Assembly: GCA_002490835.1 (NCBI GenBank)
Contig: DKUU01000007.1
Location: forward strand, 1 to 64,000
DNA: 64,000 nucleotides
Source: Lachnospiraceae bacterium UBA7196
GTDB taxonomy: Bacteria; Bacillota; Clostridia; Lachnospirales; Lachnospiraceae
Reading direction: 5' to 3'
In this document: positions 23,506 to 33,074 of the stretch, in pieces
Layout: every line of letters begins with the position of its first letter
Position numbering within the stretch: position 1 is the first letter of the stretch
The notes under the pieces: generated by a model
The model's input: the letters and a program-made list of their open reading frames with translations, nothing else
Told to the model about the DNA's origin: nothing
Databases searched by the model: none
Made by a program: the position numbers and the translations under genes

Positions 23506-24903
23506 ATGAAGACCCTGACACGGAAAAATACAGCGGTGGACCTGTTACATGGGCCCATTTTGAAAGCGATGCTTACTTTTGCGGTTCCGATTCTTTTGTC
23601 GGGTGTTTTTCAGCAGCTCTACAATACCATGGACACGGTGATCATCGGCCATACGCTGGGAGACGAGGCGCTGGCGGCTATGGGCGCGGCGGCAGCGATC
23701 TTTGACCTGCTGACGGGCTTCGCGCTGGGAATCGGCAGCGGACTGGCCATCGTCACAGCCAGAAGCTTTGGCAGCGGCGATGAAGAGCAATTAAAGCGAT
23801 CCGTTGCGGCGGCCCTTGTGATCGGTGTCATTGTAACGACCGTGATTACGATAGCCGTGCGTTTTATTTTGTATCCTTTTCTGGAAATCTTACATACGCC
23901 GCCGGAGATCATCGGCGAATCCTATGCTTATATTTCCACGATTACTTTGTTTATCGGAGTCATGTTTGCCTATAATCTTTGTGCGGGACTTCTGCGCGCC
24001 ATAGGCAACAGTGTGATGCCGCTTGTGTTTCTGATCCTGTCTTCCATGCTCAATATCATTTTGGATCTGTTTTTTATCAAGCAGTTACATATGGGCGTGC
24101 GGGGCGCGGCGGTGGCGACGGTGATCGCGCAGGCGATATCGGTTGCCGCCTGTCTGCTCTATATCTGCAAGCGGGCGGACATACTGATTCCCCGGAGGAA
24201 GCATTTTGTCCGGGATAAGGCGCTGTATCGGGAAATGCTGGCACAGGGTTTCGCTATGGCTCTTATGAGCAGCATCGTCAATGCAGGGTCGGCGGTACTG
24301 CAGTCCGGTATCAACGGTCTTGGCTATCTGGTGATGGCGGGACACGTGGCGGCCAGAAAGCTTTTTATATTTCTGATGATGCCTTATATGGCGGTCAGTC
24401 AGACGCTCAGCACTTTCGTGGCGCAAAACTACGGCGCGGGACAGATGGGACGGATTCGCAAAGCGGTAAAAACTTCCTATCTTTGCGGTGCGGTATTGAC
24501 GGCGGTAATTACGCTTTTTACCCTGCCATTGGCGCCTTTGATGGTGCGTTTGCTTTCGGGCTCTACGGAAACCGTGGTGATAGGAAACGGCTCGCTGTAT
24601 CTGCGGGTGGTAGCTCCCTGCCTGATGATCCTTGCGCTCTTAAATCCCACACGGTTTGCCCTGCAGAGCATCGGCAATAAAATTTTGCCCGTCATTTCCA
24701 GCGTGATCGAGCTGATCGGCAAATGTCTGTTTGTGATGTTTTTGATTCCAAGGTTTCAGTATATGGCGGTGATCTTCTGCGAGCCGGTGATCTGGCTTTT
24801 CATGGATATGGAGCTTTTGCTGGCCTTTTGGAGAAATCCTAAGGTGCTGGCCGGAAGGCAGGAAGAAAGAGAACTGAAAGAGAAGGATAAAGTACACAGC
24901 TGA
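23506..24903 (+). CDS. MATE family multidrug efflux transporter
   Basis: The protein has 465 residues and twelve membrane segments in two similar halves. The opening LTFAVPILLSGVFQQLYNTMDTVIIG and LGDEALAAMGAAAAIFDLL are typical of the DinF/NorM-like clostridial MATE group. MATE pumps extrude cationic drugs in exchange for Na+ or H+. A TATAAT lies about 45 bp upstream and AAGGAG precedes the start. No regulator is adjacent. Confidence 0.95.
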   Translation: MKTLTRKNTAVDLLHGPILKAMLTFAVPILLSGVFQQLYNTMDTVIIGHTLGDEALAAMGAAAAIFDLLTGFALGIGSGLAIVTARSFGSGDEEQLKRSVAAALVIGVIVTTVITIAVRFILYPFLEILHTPPEIIGESYAYISTITLFIGVMFAYNLCAGLLRAIGNSVMPLVFLILSSMLNIILDLFFIKQLHMGVRGAAVATVIAQAISVAACLLYICKRADILIPRRKHFVRDKALYREMLAQGFAMALMSSIVNAGSAVLQSGINGLGYLVMAGHVAARKLFIFLMMPYMAVSQTLSTFVAQNYGAGQMGRIRKAVKTSYLCGAVLTAVITLFTLPLAPLMVRLLSGSTETVVIGNGSLYLRVVAPCLMILALLNPTRFALQSIGNKILPVISSVIELIGKCLFVMFLIPRFQYMAVIFCEPVIWLFMDMELLLAFWRNPKVLAGRQEERELKEKDKVHS

Positions 24904-24984
24904 TAAAACATAAAGGCATAGACGGAAAGGAAAAAGCGTAAAAGAGTCGGATAGAAATTAGATGAAAAGGAGTGACGATTCGAT

Positions 24985-26781
24985 ATGGAAACTGGGAAGG
25001 TCTTGGAACGTTTACAGGCGCTTCGGGAGAAGATGGCGAGACGAAAGCTTGCGGCTTACATCGTGCCCACGGAGGATTTTCACGGTTCGGAATATGTGGG
25101 CGAACATTTTAAGGCCAGAGAGTATCTGTCAGGCTTTACCGGCTCCGCCGGGACGCTGCTGATCCTTAAGGAGAGCGCGGCGCTGTGGACGGACGGCAGA
25201 TATTTTTTGCAGGCTGAAAAGCAGCTTGCGGGCAGCGGCATTACCCTGATGAAAAGCGGCGAACCGGATGTGCCGACGCTCGCCGAATATCTGGCGAAGA
25301 CGCTGGGAACTGGGGAGCGGGTCGGTTTTGACGGGCGCACGGTTACCGGCGCGTTTGTGGAGGAACTGCAAAAAAAGACGGCGAAAAAACAGCTTGCTTT
25401 TTGTGGAAATGAGGATCTGGTCGGGCTTATCTGGGAGGAGAGGCCGCCTCTGTCCGCGGAGCCCGTGTGGGAGCTTCCGGCGGCATATGCGGGGCTGACC
25501 AGAGAGGAAAAGCTTTGCAGGGTGCGGGAAAAGATGGAGGAGGCGGAAGCGGATGCCCTGCTGGTGACGGACCTGACCGAGAGCGCATGGCTTTTTAATC
25601 TGCGGGGTAACGACGTAAAGAATACGCCGGTCTTTCTTGCTTTTTTACTGTTGACGACAAGACGCGCACTTTTGTGCGTCCAAAGTGCTGCGTTTCCAGA
25701 GAACGTTCGCAGGGAACTGGAAAAGGCGGGAGTCAGTCTGCTGCCTTATGAGAATATAGTGGATCTGGTGGCCGCCCTGCCGCCCGGACAGAAGATCCTT
25801 TTGGATGAAAACAAGGTCAGCTACCGCCTGATAAAGGCCGTCTCTAAGGGCGTAGAGAAGATAAACAGGCCAAGTCCCATTGCCTCGTTAAAGGCGGTAA
25901 AGACGGAGCGGGAGATCGCACATATGCGCTCCGTTCATGTGAAGGACGGCGTGGCCGTGACGAAGTTTATCTATTGGCTGAAGTCTCAGGTGAAGAAGGA
26001 AGAGATCACGGAGATCAGCGCGGCTGCAAAGCTGGAGACGCTTCGAAAGGATATGGACGGTTATCTGGGACAGAGTTTTGATCCCATCGTGGCTTACGGA
26101 CCGCACGGAGCCATTGTACATTATGAGGCTGTGCCTGAGACCGATGTAACGATCGCGCCGAAGGGTTTTTGTCTGACGGATACGGGGGGACATTACAGCG
26201 AGGGCACCACGGATATTACCCGCACGATTGCACTGGGGGAGCTTACGGACGAGGAGAAACGGGCGTATACGCTTGTCTTAAAGGGGCATCTGCGTCTGAT
26301 GGCGGCAAAGTTTCCCGAAGGAGTCAGCGGACAGAATCTGGACGCGATCGCCAGAGGGCCGCTGTGGGAGCAGGGGCTTGATTACCGGCACGGAACGGGA
26401 CATGGCGTAGGGTATCTGCTCAGTGTCCATGAAGGGCCGCAGAATATCCGTTGGAAGGCGGGAAAGGAAAAAGCGGCGCCGCTTGTGGCGGGGATGATCT
26501 TCTCCAACGAGCCGGGCTATTATGAGGACGGAAAATTCGGGATCCGTCATGAGAATCTGATGCTGGTTGTAAAGGGGGAAAAGACGGCGTACGGACAGTT
26601 TTTACAGCTGGAGCCGCTGACCATGGCGCCCTTTGACAGGGAGGCGGTCGAAGTGAGCCTGCTTAGCGATAAAGAGCTTCGTCTGCTGAACGATTATCAC
26701 CAAAAGGTATATGAGACGCTGACGCCGCAGTTTGCGGGGGAGGAGCTTGCTTGGCTTAAGGAGGTTACGGCGGCGCTGTAA
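24985..26781 (+). CDS. Xaa-Pro aminopeptidase (M24B)
   Basis: This 598-residue protein has the three-domain long form: two creatinase-like N-terminal domains (residues 1-310) and a pita-bread M24 domain. Metal ligands are visible: the two Asp in DTGGHYSEGTTDIT, His in HGTGHGVGYLLSVHEGP, Glu in SNEPGYYEDG and Glu in GIRHENLMLV. It removes N-terminal residues next to proline. It is cytoplasmic, with no signal. AAAAGGAGTGA precedes the ATG. Length and domain set match eukaryote-like aminopeptidase P found in many Firmicutes. Confidence 0.95.
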   Translation: METGKVLERLQALREKMARRKLAAYIVPTEDFHGSEYVGEHFKAREYLSGFTGSAGTLLILKESAALWTDGRYFLQAEKQLAGSGITLMKSGEPDVPTLAEYLAKTLGTGERVGFDGRTVTGAFVEELQKKTAKKQLAFCGNEDLVGLIWEERPPLSAEPVWELPAAYAGLTREEKLCRVREKMEEAEADALLVTDLTESAWLFNLRGNDVKNTPVFLAFLLLTTRRALLCVQSAAFPENVRRELEKAGVSLLPYENIVDLVAALPPGQKILLDENKVSYRLIKAVSKGVEKINRPSPIASLKAVKTEREIAHMRSVHVKDGVAVTKFIYWLKSQVKKEEITEISAAAKLETLRKDMDGYLGQSFDPIVAYGPHGAIVHYEAVPETDVTIAPKGFCLTDTGGHYSEGTTDITRTIALGELTDEEKRAYTLVLKGHLRLMAAKFPEGVSGQNLDAIARGPLWEQGLDYRHGTGHGVGYLLSVHEGPQNIRWKAGKEKAAPLVAGMIFSNEPGYYEDGKFGIRHENLMLVVKGEKTAYGQFLQLEPLTMAPFDREAVEVSLLSDKELRLLNDYHQKVYETLTPQFAGEELAWLKEVTAAL

Positions 26782-26868
26782 GGCGGAATGTTATTTTTGC
26801 AGCTGTCGGCGGAGAGTGTAGATTGATTTTCATGGAGAAACGCATGGAAGGGAAGAGGGGATTGCACG

Positions 26869-27549
26869 ATGGAGCAAAATGAGAAAATGCTGCGGGAAGA
26901 AATCTGCGAAATTGGCAGAAGAATGTACGCAAGACGCATGACGGCGGCGAACGACGGCAACCTTTCCGTGCGGCTTTCAGAGAATGAAATCCTGTGTACG
27001 CCCACCGGTGTATCCAAAGGCTTTATGAAACCGGAGCAGCTCTGTAAGATAGACCTTTCGGGGAAGGTGCTTACCATGGCGGAAGGGTTTGGACCCTCGT
27101 CGGAAGTGAAGATGCACTTGCGGGTCTATCACAAGCGTCCGGATATTTCGGCAGTGGTACATGCGCACCCGGTATTTGCCACCAGCTTTGCGGTGATGGG
27201 CAGGGCGCTTGATATTCCCATTATGCCGGAGGTGATCGTCAATTTCGGCAAGGTGCCGCTTGCTCCTTACGGAACGCCGTCCACGGCGGAAATACCGGAT
27301 GCGATCGAGCCGTATCTGGCGGAGTATCAGGCAATCCTTTTAGAGAGTCACGGCGCGCTCACTTGGGCAAAGGATTTACAGACTGCTTACATGAAAATGG
27401 AATCCGTGGAGTTTTATGCGGAGCTGTTATACCGGACGACGCAGCTTGGCGGACCAAGGAAGCTGAGTGAAGAAAAGCTTTCGAGACTGCGGGAGGTTAT
27501 TTTGGCGGCGGAGCGCGGCGGGATAAAGGAGGAACGGGAGAATGCCTGA
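26869..27549 (+). CDS. Class II aldolase (fuculose-phosphate aldolase family)
   Basis: This 226-residue protein has GNLSVRLSENEILCTPTG for phosphate binding, catalytic Glu79 in SSEVKMH, and zinc ligands His98 and His100 in VVHAHPVFA and His161 in LESHGAL. The family cleaves L-fuculose-, L-rhamnulose- or related sugar 1-phosphates to dihydroxyacetone phosphate and an aldehyde. No kinase or isomerase is nearby to fix the substrate. The downstream traX-like gene overlaps its end by 8 nt. Confidence 0.92.
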   Translation: MEQNEKMLREEICEIGRRMYARRMTAANDGNLSVRLSENEILCTPTGVSKGFMKPEQLCKIDLSGKVLTMAEGFGPSSEVKMHLRVYHKRPDISAVVHAHPVFATSFAVMGRALDIPIMPEVIVNFGKVPLAPYGTPSTAEIPDAIEPYLAEYQAILLESHGALTWAKDLQTAYMKMESVEFYAELLYRTTQLGGPRKLSEEKLSRLREVILAAERGGIKEERENA

Positions 27550-28303
27550 TACAGAGGAGAAACGGGGCTTAAATGCGAATCAGATCAAACTGATCGCCAT
27601 TATTGCCATGACGGTGGATCATCTGACATGGACGTTTTATCCGGGGTATGATAAGACATGGTATGTGATCCTTCTGCACATCATAGGCAGACTGACGGCG
27701 CCAATCATGTGGTTTTTCATCGCCGAGGGGTATCATTACACGCATGATGTGAAAAAATATGCGGGCAGGCTGTTCCTACTTGCGTTTATCTCTCATTTTG
27801 CCTACAATTTCTGTTTCGGGATTCCCTTTATTCCGTTACAGACGTCGGTTTTTAACCAGACGGGCGTGGTGTGGTCGCTTGCCTGGGGTTTGGTTTTATT
27901 GTATATAGCTGACAAGACGGACTGGAAGGACTGGCAGAAGGTACTGGTTACGATCGTGATCTGTCTCATCACCTTCCCCTCGGACTGGAGCTGTATTGCT
28001 ACCATGGCGATTCTGGGGATTGGAACGAACCGAGGGGATTTTAAGAAACAGATGTCGTTGATGATGTTCTGGACATTGATGTACGCGGTGGTGTACTTTT
28101 TCTGTATCGACAGGGTGTATGCCTTTATCCAGCTTGGCACCTGCCTGACGATTCCCTTCCTGAAAAGTTATAACGGAGAGCGCGGTTCCTTCAAGGGGAT
28201 GGGAAAGTTGTTTTACGTTTATTATCCGCTGCATCTGGTCATTTGCGGCATCCTGCGGGTCCTTCTGTATGGCGCAGGGTCTTCCACGGGTGTCAGTTTT
28301 TGA
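27542..28303 (+). CDS. TraX family membrane acyltransferase-like protein
   Basis: The protein has 253 residues and eight or so membrane helices. The N-terminal block LNANQIKLIAIIAMTVDHLTW, then GRLTAPIMWFFIAEGYHYTHD, is the TraX signature. TraX of F plasmid acetylates the pilin N-terminus; chromosomal homologues in clostridia have unknown substrates. It overlaps the aldolase gene by 8 nt, so it is co-translated, though no functional link is obvious. No conjugation genes are in the window. Confidence 0.9.
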   Translation: MPDTEEKRGLNANQIKLIAIIAMTVDHLTWTFYPGYDKTWYVILLHIIGRLTAPIMWFFIAEGYHYTHDVKKYAGRLFLLAFISHFAYNFCFGIPFIPLQTSVFNQTGVVWSLAWGLVLLYIADKTDWKDWQKVLVTIVICLITFPSDWSCIATMAILGIGTNRGDFKKQMSLMMFWTLMYAVVYFFCIDRVYAFIQLGTCLTIPFLKSYNGERGSFKGMGKLFYVYYPLHLVICGILRVLLYGAGSSTGVSF

Positions 28304-28344
28304 ATGTGAAAAACAAAGTGTGGCCGCAAAGGCGTTTTGCAGCA

Positions 28345-28821
28345 TTACTGTGCAGAGGAGAATTGTTTTTCCAGACGCAGCAGTGCCTCCTTCATATCGA
28401 GGCCGCCCGCATATCCCACAAGCTTCCCGTCCGCGCCGATCACCCGATGACAGGGGACGGCGATGCCGATGGGATTTTTGTTGTTAGCCATGCCCACGGC
28501 GCGGCAGGCCTTCGGATTGCCGACGGCAATGGCGATTTCTTTGTAGGTTCTGGTTTCGCCGTAAGGGATGTCGCAGAGCGCGTGCCAGACTTTTTTCTGA
28601 AAGTCTGTGCCGCGAAGCTCGTAAGGGAAGGTAAATGTCTGCCTTTTGCCTGCAAAGTATTCCATGATCTGCCCATAGACAAGGTCGGTGAGAGCTGTCT
28701 TTGTGCCGTCGTCTGCGGTTTCTGTCCTGCCGAGAGAGACGATAACGTCCCCGTCATAACCGATTTTTAGCCGCCCCAAAGGGAACGGATAAACAGCGTA
28801 ACTGCCTGTTGCTTTTGTCAT
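28345..28821 (-). CDS. ogt: Methylated-DNA-protein cysteine S-methyltransferase
   Basis: This 158-residue protein carries the suicide-acceptor motif IAVPCHRVIG with Cys124, the HTH block GETRTYKEIAIAVGNPKACRAVG that holds the arginine finger, and a C-terminal YAGGLDMKEALLRLE. It repairs O6-alkylguanine in DNA by transferring the alkyl group to its own cysteine. There is no Ada-type N-terminal regulatory domain. Convergent with the TraX gene. Confidence 0.95.
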   Translation of the reverse strand: MTKATGSYAVYPFPLGRLKIGYDGDVIVSLGRTETADDGTKTALTDLVYGQIMEYFAGKRQTFTFPYELRGTDFQKKVWHALCDIPYGETRTYKEIAIAVGNPKACRAVGMANNKNPIGIAVPCHRVIGADGKLVGYAGGLDMKEALLRLEKQFSSAQ

Positions 28822-28839
28822 GGCTGCCTCCTATATAAT

Positions 28840-28871
28840 AAAAAACGGGGAAAAGCCCAAAGCCTTTCCCC
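28840..28871 (-). terminator. Terminator after the lipoprotein gene
   Basis: On the minus strand GGGGAAAGGC (28871-28862) pairs with GCTTTTCCCC (28856-28847) and is followed by GTTTTTT. Confidence 0.8.
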
Positions 28872-28897
28872 ATTCCGTTGCATCCTGAAAGAAATCT

Positions 28898-29662
28898 TTA
28901 TTTTACGGTCACAGATGTGATATGCGGATTCGCCCCGTTATACCAGTACAGGAACCCTTCCAGATCGACTGTATCACCAACCTGCAGATTTTCTACAGCC
29001 TTGTATACATCCGTGCTGCTGTCGCACAGATAAGACTCTACGCAGAAGGTGTAGGTCTGGCCGTCCTTGGATACATTGAAGTACAGGTCGTTATTGTCCG
29101 CAGCGGAACCGGAGTTGTCATCATTGTAAACAACTGCACAGTCATAGGACTCGCCGTCCTTCTCATAGGTCTCAACGGTCATGCCCTTGAAAGATACAAA
29201 TTTATTCTGGTGCTTGATCAGCTCGTCCTCTTTGCCAAGCAGATCGGTGACATCGGTTGCGGGCGCCGTGTAGCTGCCGTCCAGAATTTCAATGGTCGCG
29301 CCCTCGGCAACTTCCACTTCGCCGGACCACTCGGTCTTGTAGCCGGTCACTTTAATCTTGGTGCCGGGAGTAAGCTTGGCGTAATCAGCCTCGGAGCAGA
29401 CTGCGCTGTAAATAAAGTAAGCGCCGTCCTTGTCCTGCGTGTAGAGGGTAGCCTTGTCCTCCCACCAGGACTGTTTCGCCTGTACGTAAGTCTCGATCAC
29501 GACCTCGCTGTCCAAAGCAGCGGCATCGTACTCGGCATAGGTCATAACACCCTCGGATTTTTTGTCAGCATCGTTGTTAGAGCCGCCGTCTCCACCCTTG
29601 CCGCAGGCGGTCAGGGATAAGACGAGAGCCAGTGTCAATGTTAACGCGATTGTCTTTTTCAT
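28898..29662 (-). CDS. Lipoprotein with OB-fold-like domain
   Basis: The start is set at 29662 (second of two adjacent ATGs, seven bases after GGAGG). The product has 254 residues. The lipobox LSLTAC puts Cys21 as the lipid site, followed by an Asp/Ser/Gly-rich linker. The core (residues 45-250) is beta-rich with segments such as DSEVVIETYVQAKQSWW, GTKIKVTGYKTEW and VGDTVDLEGFLYWYNGANPH, which read like repeated OB-fold strands. Similar lipoproteins are common in Lachnospiraceae without known function. It lies 70 nt downstream of the sugar-binding protein gene but may be a separate unit. Confidence 0.75.
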   Translation of the reverse strand: MKKTIALTLTLALVLSLTACGKGGDGGSNNDADKKSEGVMTYAEYDAAALDSEVVIETYVQAKQSWWEDKATLYTQDKDGAYFIYSAVCSEADYAKLTPGTKIKVTGYKTEWSGEVEVAEGATIEILDGSYTAPATDVTDLLGKEDELIKHQNKFVSFKGMTVETYEKDGESYDCAVVYNDDNSGSAADNNDLYFNVSKDGQTYTFCVESYLCDSSTDVYKAVENLQVGDTVDLEGFLYWYNGANPHITSVTVK

Positions 29663-29735
29663 CATTTTCCTCCTCAATAGTAGCGTGTTTTGGTTTGCTT
29701 CTACAGCGACGATTATACCATACCCATGGGATAAA

Positions 29736-31334
29736 TCAATCCTTTTTTCTTTTTTTGACAAAATCCCGCAGCGCAAAGAGCAGGAGAAAGCCCCAAGTAA
29801 CAAACAGGGCAGTCAGGAAAAATACGGCTGGGCGGGGCAGCGGTCCAAGCTCCTGTTTGCCGTTTGTGCCGATATCTTTTTGGTCCAGACGGTAGAGGGC
29901 GGTGACATCGGTGTATAGTTTTTCCATATAAGCGTCATCCACAGTCTCTCCGCGCCGAATGGAGTTCGCCACGTTTTCGATCAGCTGTCCTGCCGCATTT
30001 CGCAGGGACGCGGAACCGTTAAAGACAGGTGTCACAAACGTTTCCCCCGTGTGCTCCATCAAAAGCGTGGAAGCTTCGATCTTGACAGGATAGTAGTTTT
30101 TGTTATCCTCGCCGCTTCGCTTCAGGTAATCCTGATAGGCGTGGGAGGTCTGTGCTTTTGTGGTGACGGGCAGATAGCCTTCCGTTTTGGCGTAGCCGAT
30201 CTGTACCCCGTCGGTCAGAAGATACTGCGCAAAGAGCCATGACGCCAGAACTTCCTGCGGATTGGCCTTATTAAAGACGCAGACGGAAGGTCCCTGAGAG
30301 ATCATCTGCGGGTTTGCGGGATCGATCTGCGGCACCATGCGCACCGCCGTTTCAAAGTCCACAAAGGCGTCTTCGCTGATATCGGCGAGGGGAGCCTGCG
30401 CGCCCATCCAGGTTGCGCCTGCCGTGGAGTCAACGGCAAAGACACACTGTCCGGCATTGAGAAAGTTAGCGGGATAGCTGGAAATCTTAAAGGTGGAGAA
30501 AGCGCCCGTTTTTACATGTCCTGCGATTTCCTGTAAAAAGGCTTCCGTATCCGCGTTGAAAAGCTCGATATCGCCCGCAGCAGTCGAGTAGCCTGCGCCC
30601 TTTTGTTTCAGATATTGGATCATCATGTTGTCCGTGGACTTATAGATAAAAGGGATCATCACATTCTGGCCGTTCAAGACGTAGGTGCCGTCCGCGTTCT
30701 TTGCGGTGGCGGCCTCTGAAACTTCCCAGATAAAGTCCCATGTCAGCACGTCGGGCAGCGTGTAGCCCAGCTTCTCCACATAATCCTTGTTAATGTAACA
30801 GCACTCGGTGGAGCGCATGTAAGGAAGCGCATAGTGGCTGTCTTCCAGCACGCATTCGGAGAGAAACTGGGGGACGATCTCGGCCTGTGTCGGGCCGTCG
30901 TAGAGAAGTTCGCTGCCGCCAAGACCATATTTTTTATTTACAAAAAGATCGTCTAAAGGAATTACGGTATTCTTTCCCGTCATATAGGTGGCGATATGAT
31001 CCGGATAGGTAATGCAGACGTTCGGCGTGGTGCCCGTCGCAATGTTGGTGATCACATCGTTAAAAATCCTCCCATAATCGGTGTAAAGCTTCATATTGAC
31101 CGTTATATTGGGATAGAGCTTCTCAAAATCAGAGATTGCTTTTTTGTAAACGTCTGTCTGGTTTTTGTTGGTGTCATTTTTTGCCCAAAAGCTGATCTCG
31201 TAGGTTTTCGAGGTGTCAAAGCTTTCGGGGACGGCAAATTCAGGCAGAGCCTTGGAGCCGTGACAGCCGGTGAGGGTAAGCAGACTTACCCCGATGATGA
31301 GAATCGCCAGTCCCTTTTTCCGTTTTGTATTCAT
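29736..31334 (-). CDS. Sugar ABC transporter solute-binding lipoprotein with C-terminal membrane anchor
   Basis: The protein has 532 residues. An N-terminal lipobox LLTLTGC sits at about residues 18-24. The body is a family 1 extracellular solute-binding protein (SFWAKNDTNKNQTDVYKKAI, LPYMRSTECCYINKDYVEKLG). Unusually, the C-terminus adds a membrane helix FFLTALFVTWGFLLLFAL followed by RDFVKKRKKD, so the protein looks tethered at both ends. The start overlaps the upstream permease stop by 4 nt (ATGA). Belongs to the importer of 31331-34187; sugar identity is unknown. Confidence 0.9.
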   Translation of the reverse strand: MNTKRKKGLAILIIGVSLLTLTGCHGSKALPEFAVPESFDTSKTYEISFWAKNDTNKNQTDVYKKAISDFEKLYPNITVNMKLYTDYGRIFNDVITNIATGTTPNVCITYPDHIATYMTGKNTVIPLDDLFVNKKYGLGGSELLYDGPTQAEIVPQFLSECVLEDSHYALPYMRSTECCYINKDYVEKLGYTLPDVLTWDFIWEVSEAATAKNADGTYVLNGQNVMIPFIYKSTDNMMIQYLKQKGAGYSTAAGDIELFNADTEAFLQEIAGHVKTGAFSTFKISSYPANFLNAGQCVFAVDSTAGATWMGAQAPLADISEDAFVDFETAVRMVPQIDPANPQMISQGPSVCVFNKANPQEVLASWLFAQYLLTDGVQIGYAKTEGYLPVTTKAQTSHAYQDYLKRSGEDNKNYYPVKIEASTLLMEHTGETFVTPVFNGSASLRNAAGQLIENVANSIRRGETVDDAYMEKLYTDVTALYRLDQKDIGTNGKQELGPLPRPAVFFLTALFVTWGFLLLFALRDFVKKRKKD

Positions 31335-32164
31335 CCCTTCGTCCCTCCTCTGGCTACGCCCGCCATGATCTGCTTGCGAAACAGGAGAAACAGGATCACA
31401 AGCGGCACGGAGATCACAACCACGGCCGCCATCATAGCAGGGATATTCGCTCTGCCAAAACCGTTTTCCCGGATTTCCTGAATCCCGTTTGACACCAGAT
31501 AATAGTCCGCGTCATCGGTGATCAGTCTGGGCCACACATAGGAATTCCAGCATTCGATGATTTTTAAGATCGTAATAGTGACCAGCGTGGGGCGGCAGAT
31601 GGGGATCATCACCCGGCGCAGGTAGCGTAAGTCCGAAGTGCCGTCCACCTTGGCGGCGTAGTAAAGTTCGTCGGGGATCTGCGCAAAGTTCTCCCGCAGC
31701 AGATAGATGTAAAATACCGAAGTCACGGAGGGCAGGATCAGTCCCGTGAACGTGTTGCGCAGTTCCAGATTGGTAACGGTCGTGAAATTCGTGATCACCA
31801 CCAGCTCATTGGGGATCATCATCAGCGCCAGAAAGAGGGTGAAAACCAGATTTTTTCCCGCAAACTGTAATCTCGCGAAGGCGAAGGCTGCCAGCGTGAT
31901 GACGACGAGCATCAGTGCGGTGGTGGCAACCGTAAACCAGAGCGTATTTAACAGATACCTGCCAAGCGGAACGGTGGTAAAGGCATCTGCGTAGTTTTGC
32001 AGAGTGGGAGAGAGGGTAATAAATTTCGGGATGTATTCCGCGTTATAAGCCCCGTACTCCTTTATCGAAGTCAGCACCATCCAGTAGAAAGGGAAGAGTA
32101 CGATCAGCGCCCAGAATCCCAGAAACAAATAGATTAATGTTGTAAGAAAACGGTTTTTTTTCAT
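31331..32164 (-). CDS. Sugar ABC transporter permease (MalG/CUT1 type)
   Basis: This 277-residue protein has six membrane segments. The EAA loop reads YYAAKVDGTSDLRYLRRVMIPICRPT, the site contacting the ATPase. The N-terminus KKNRFLTTLIYLFLGFWALIVLFPFYWMV is typical of the second permease of carbohydrate CUT1 systems. Lies 9 nt after the partner permease. Confidence 0.94.
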   Translation of the reverse strand: MKKNRFLTTLIYLFLGFWALIVLFPFYWMVLTSIKEYGAYNAEYIPKFITLSPTLQNYADAFTTVPLGRYLLNTLWFTVATTALMLVVITLAAFAFARLQFAGKNLVFTLFLALMMIPNELVVITNFTTVTNLELRNTFTGLILPSVTSVFYIYLLRENFAQIPDELYYAAKVDGTSDLRYLRRVMIPICRPTLVTITILKIIECWNSYVWPRLITDDADYYLVSNGIQEIRENGFGRANIPAMMAAVVVISVPLVILFLLFRKQIMAGVARGGTKG

Positions 32165-32173
32165 AAGCCCCCC

Positions 32174-33067
32174 TTATTGATAATGAACATGCTTTTTACT
32201 GACTAACAAGTTAATACAGGTGATGGTCAGCACAATGACAAAAAGGATGATTGCCGCGGCTGACGCATAGGAAGGATAGCCGCCGCTGTCCCGGTAGAGC
32301 ATGTCGTAGACATAGCCGACGATGGTATTCATGCCCGCGGCATTTAAATTCGTACCAAAGAGCGCCACCGCGTCGCTGTAGGCTTTGAAGGCACCGATAA
32401 AGCCCGTGATCACCAGATAAAAGAGCATGGGGGAGATCATGGGCAGAGTTATCTTATAGAACATGCGGAACCGTCTGGTGCCGTCCACACTGGCAGCCTG
32501 ATAGTAGACCGGATTGACGCCTGCCAGCGCGCTTGTGAGGATCAGGATCTTAAAGGGCATGACCACCCACACCGTGTAAAAGCAGAGCACGAACATTTTC
32601 GCCCAGTAAGGGCCGTCGATAAAGTCTACGGAACTACCGCCGAAACAGTGGATCAACAGGTTGACCAGACCGTCGGAGTAGGGCGTTTTCTTAAAAAGGA
32701 TCATAAACACCAGTCCCACTGCCAGCGTATTTGTCACGTAGGGCAGAAAGTAGATGGTCTGAAATAATTCCCGCAAAGGCTTGATGGAGCTTAAAGCCAC
32801 GGAGATTAAAAGCGCAAGCCCCGTGGAGAGCGGTACCGTGATGACCACCAGAATAAAGGTGTTTTTCAGCGCCTGCAAAAAGTAGGCGTCGTGCAGGACG
32901 TAGGAATAGTTGTAGCCGCCGATGTCGTAAAAGGTCTGGGAGGCCGAATTGTATCCCTCCTCAAAGGAATAGATAAATACGTCGATCAAGGGGTAGATCA
33001 TAAACGCCCCTAAAAACAAGAGCGCGGGCAGCAGGTAGAGCCAGCCTTTTATACTTTTATTCTCCAT
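32174..33067 (-). CDS. Sugar ABC transporter permease (MalF/CUT1 type)
   Basis: The start is set at 33067 (MENKSIKGWLYLLPALLF) behind GGAGGTGAG; a longer frame to 33121 has no ribosome site. The product has 297 residues and six membrane segments. The EAA loop reads YYQAASVDGTRRFRMFYKITLPMISP. It pairs with the MalG-type permease to form the channel. Starts 7 nt after the ATPase stop. Confidence 0.93.
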   Translation of the reverse strand: MENKSIKGWLYLLPALLFLGAFMIYPLIDVFIYSFEEGYNSASQTFYDIGGYNYSYVLHDAYFLQALKNTFILVVITVPLSTGLALLISVALSSIKPLRELFQTIYFLPYVTNTLAVGLVFMILFKKTPYSDGLVNLLIHCFGGSSVDFIDGPYWAKMFVLCFYTVWVVMPFKILILTSALAGVNPVYYQAASVDGTRRFRMFYKITLPMISPMLFYLVITGFIGAFKAYSDAVALFGTNLNAAGMNTIVGYVYDMLYRDSGGYPSYASAAAIILFVIVLTITCINLLVSKKHVHYQ

Positions 33068-33074
33068 AAGACGC

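Noticed and set aside
27542..28303. TraX as evidence of a conjugative element
   Set aside because: TraX-like genes are common chromosomal genes in clostridia and no relaxase, coupling protein or type IV secretion gene is present.
28922..29620. 232-codon open frame on the plus strand
   Set aside because: Antisense to the OB-fold lipoprotein gene; Val/Leu-rich shadow without ribosome site.
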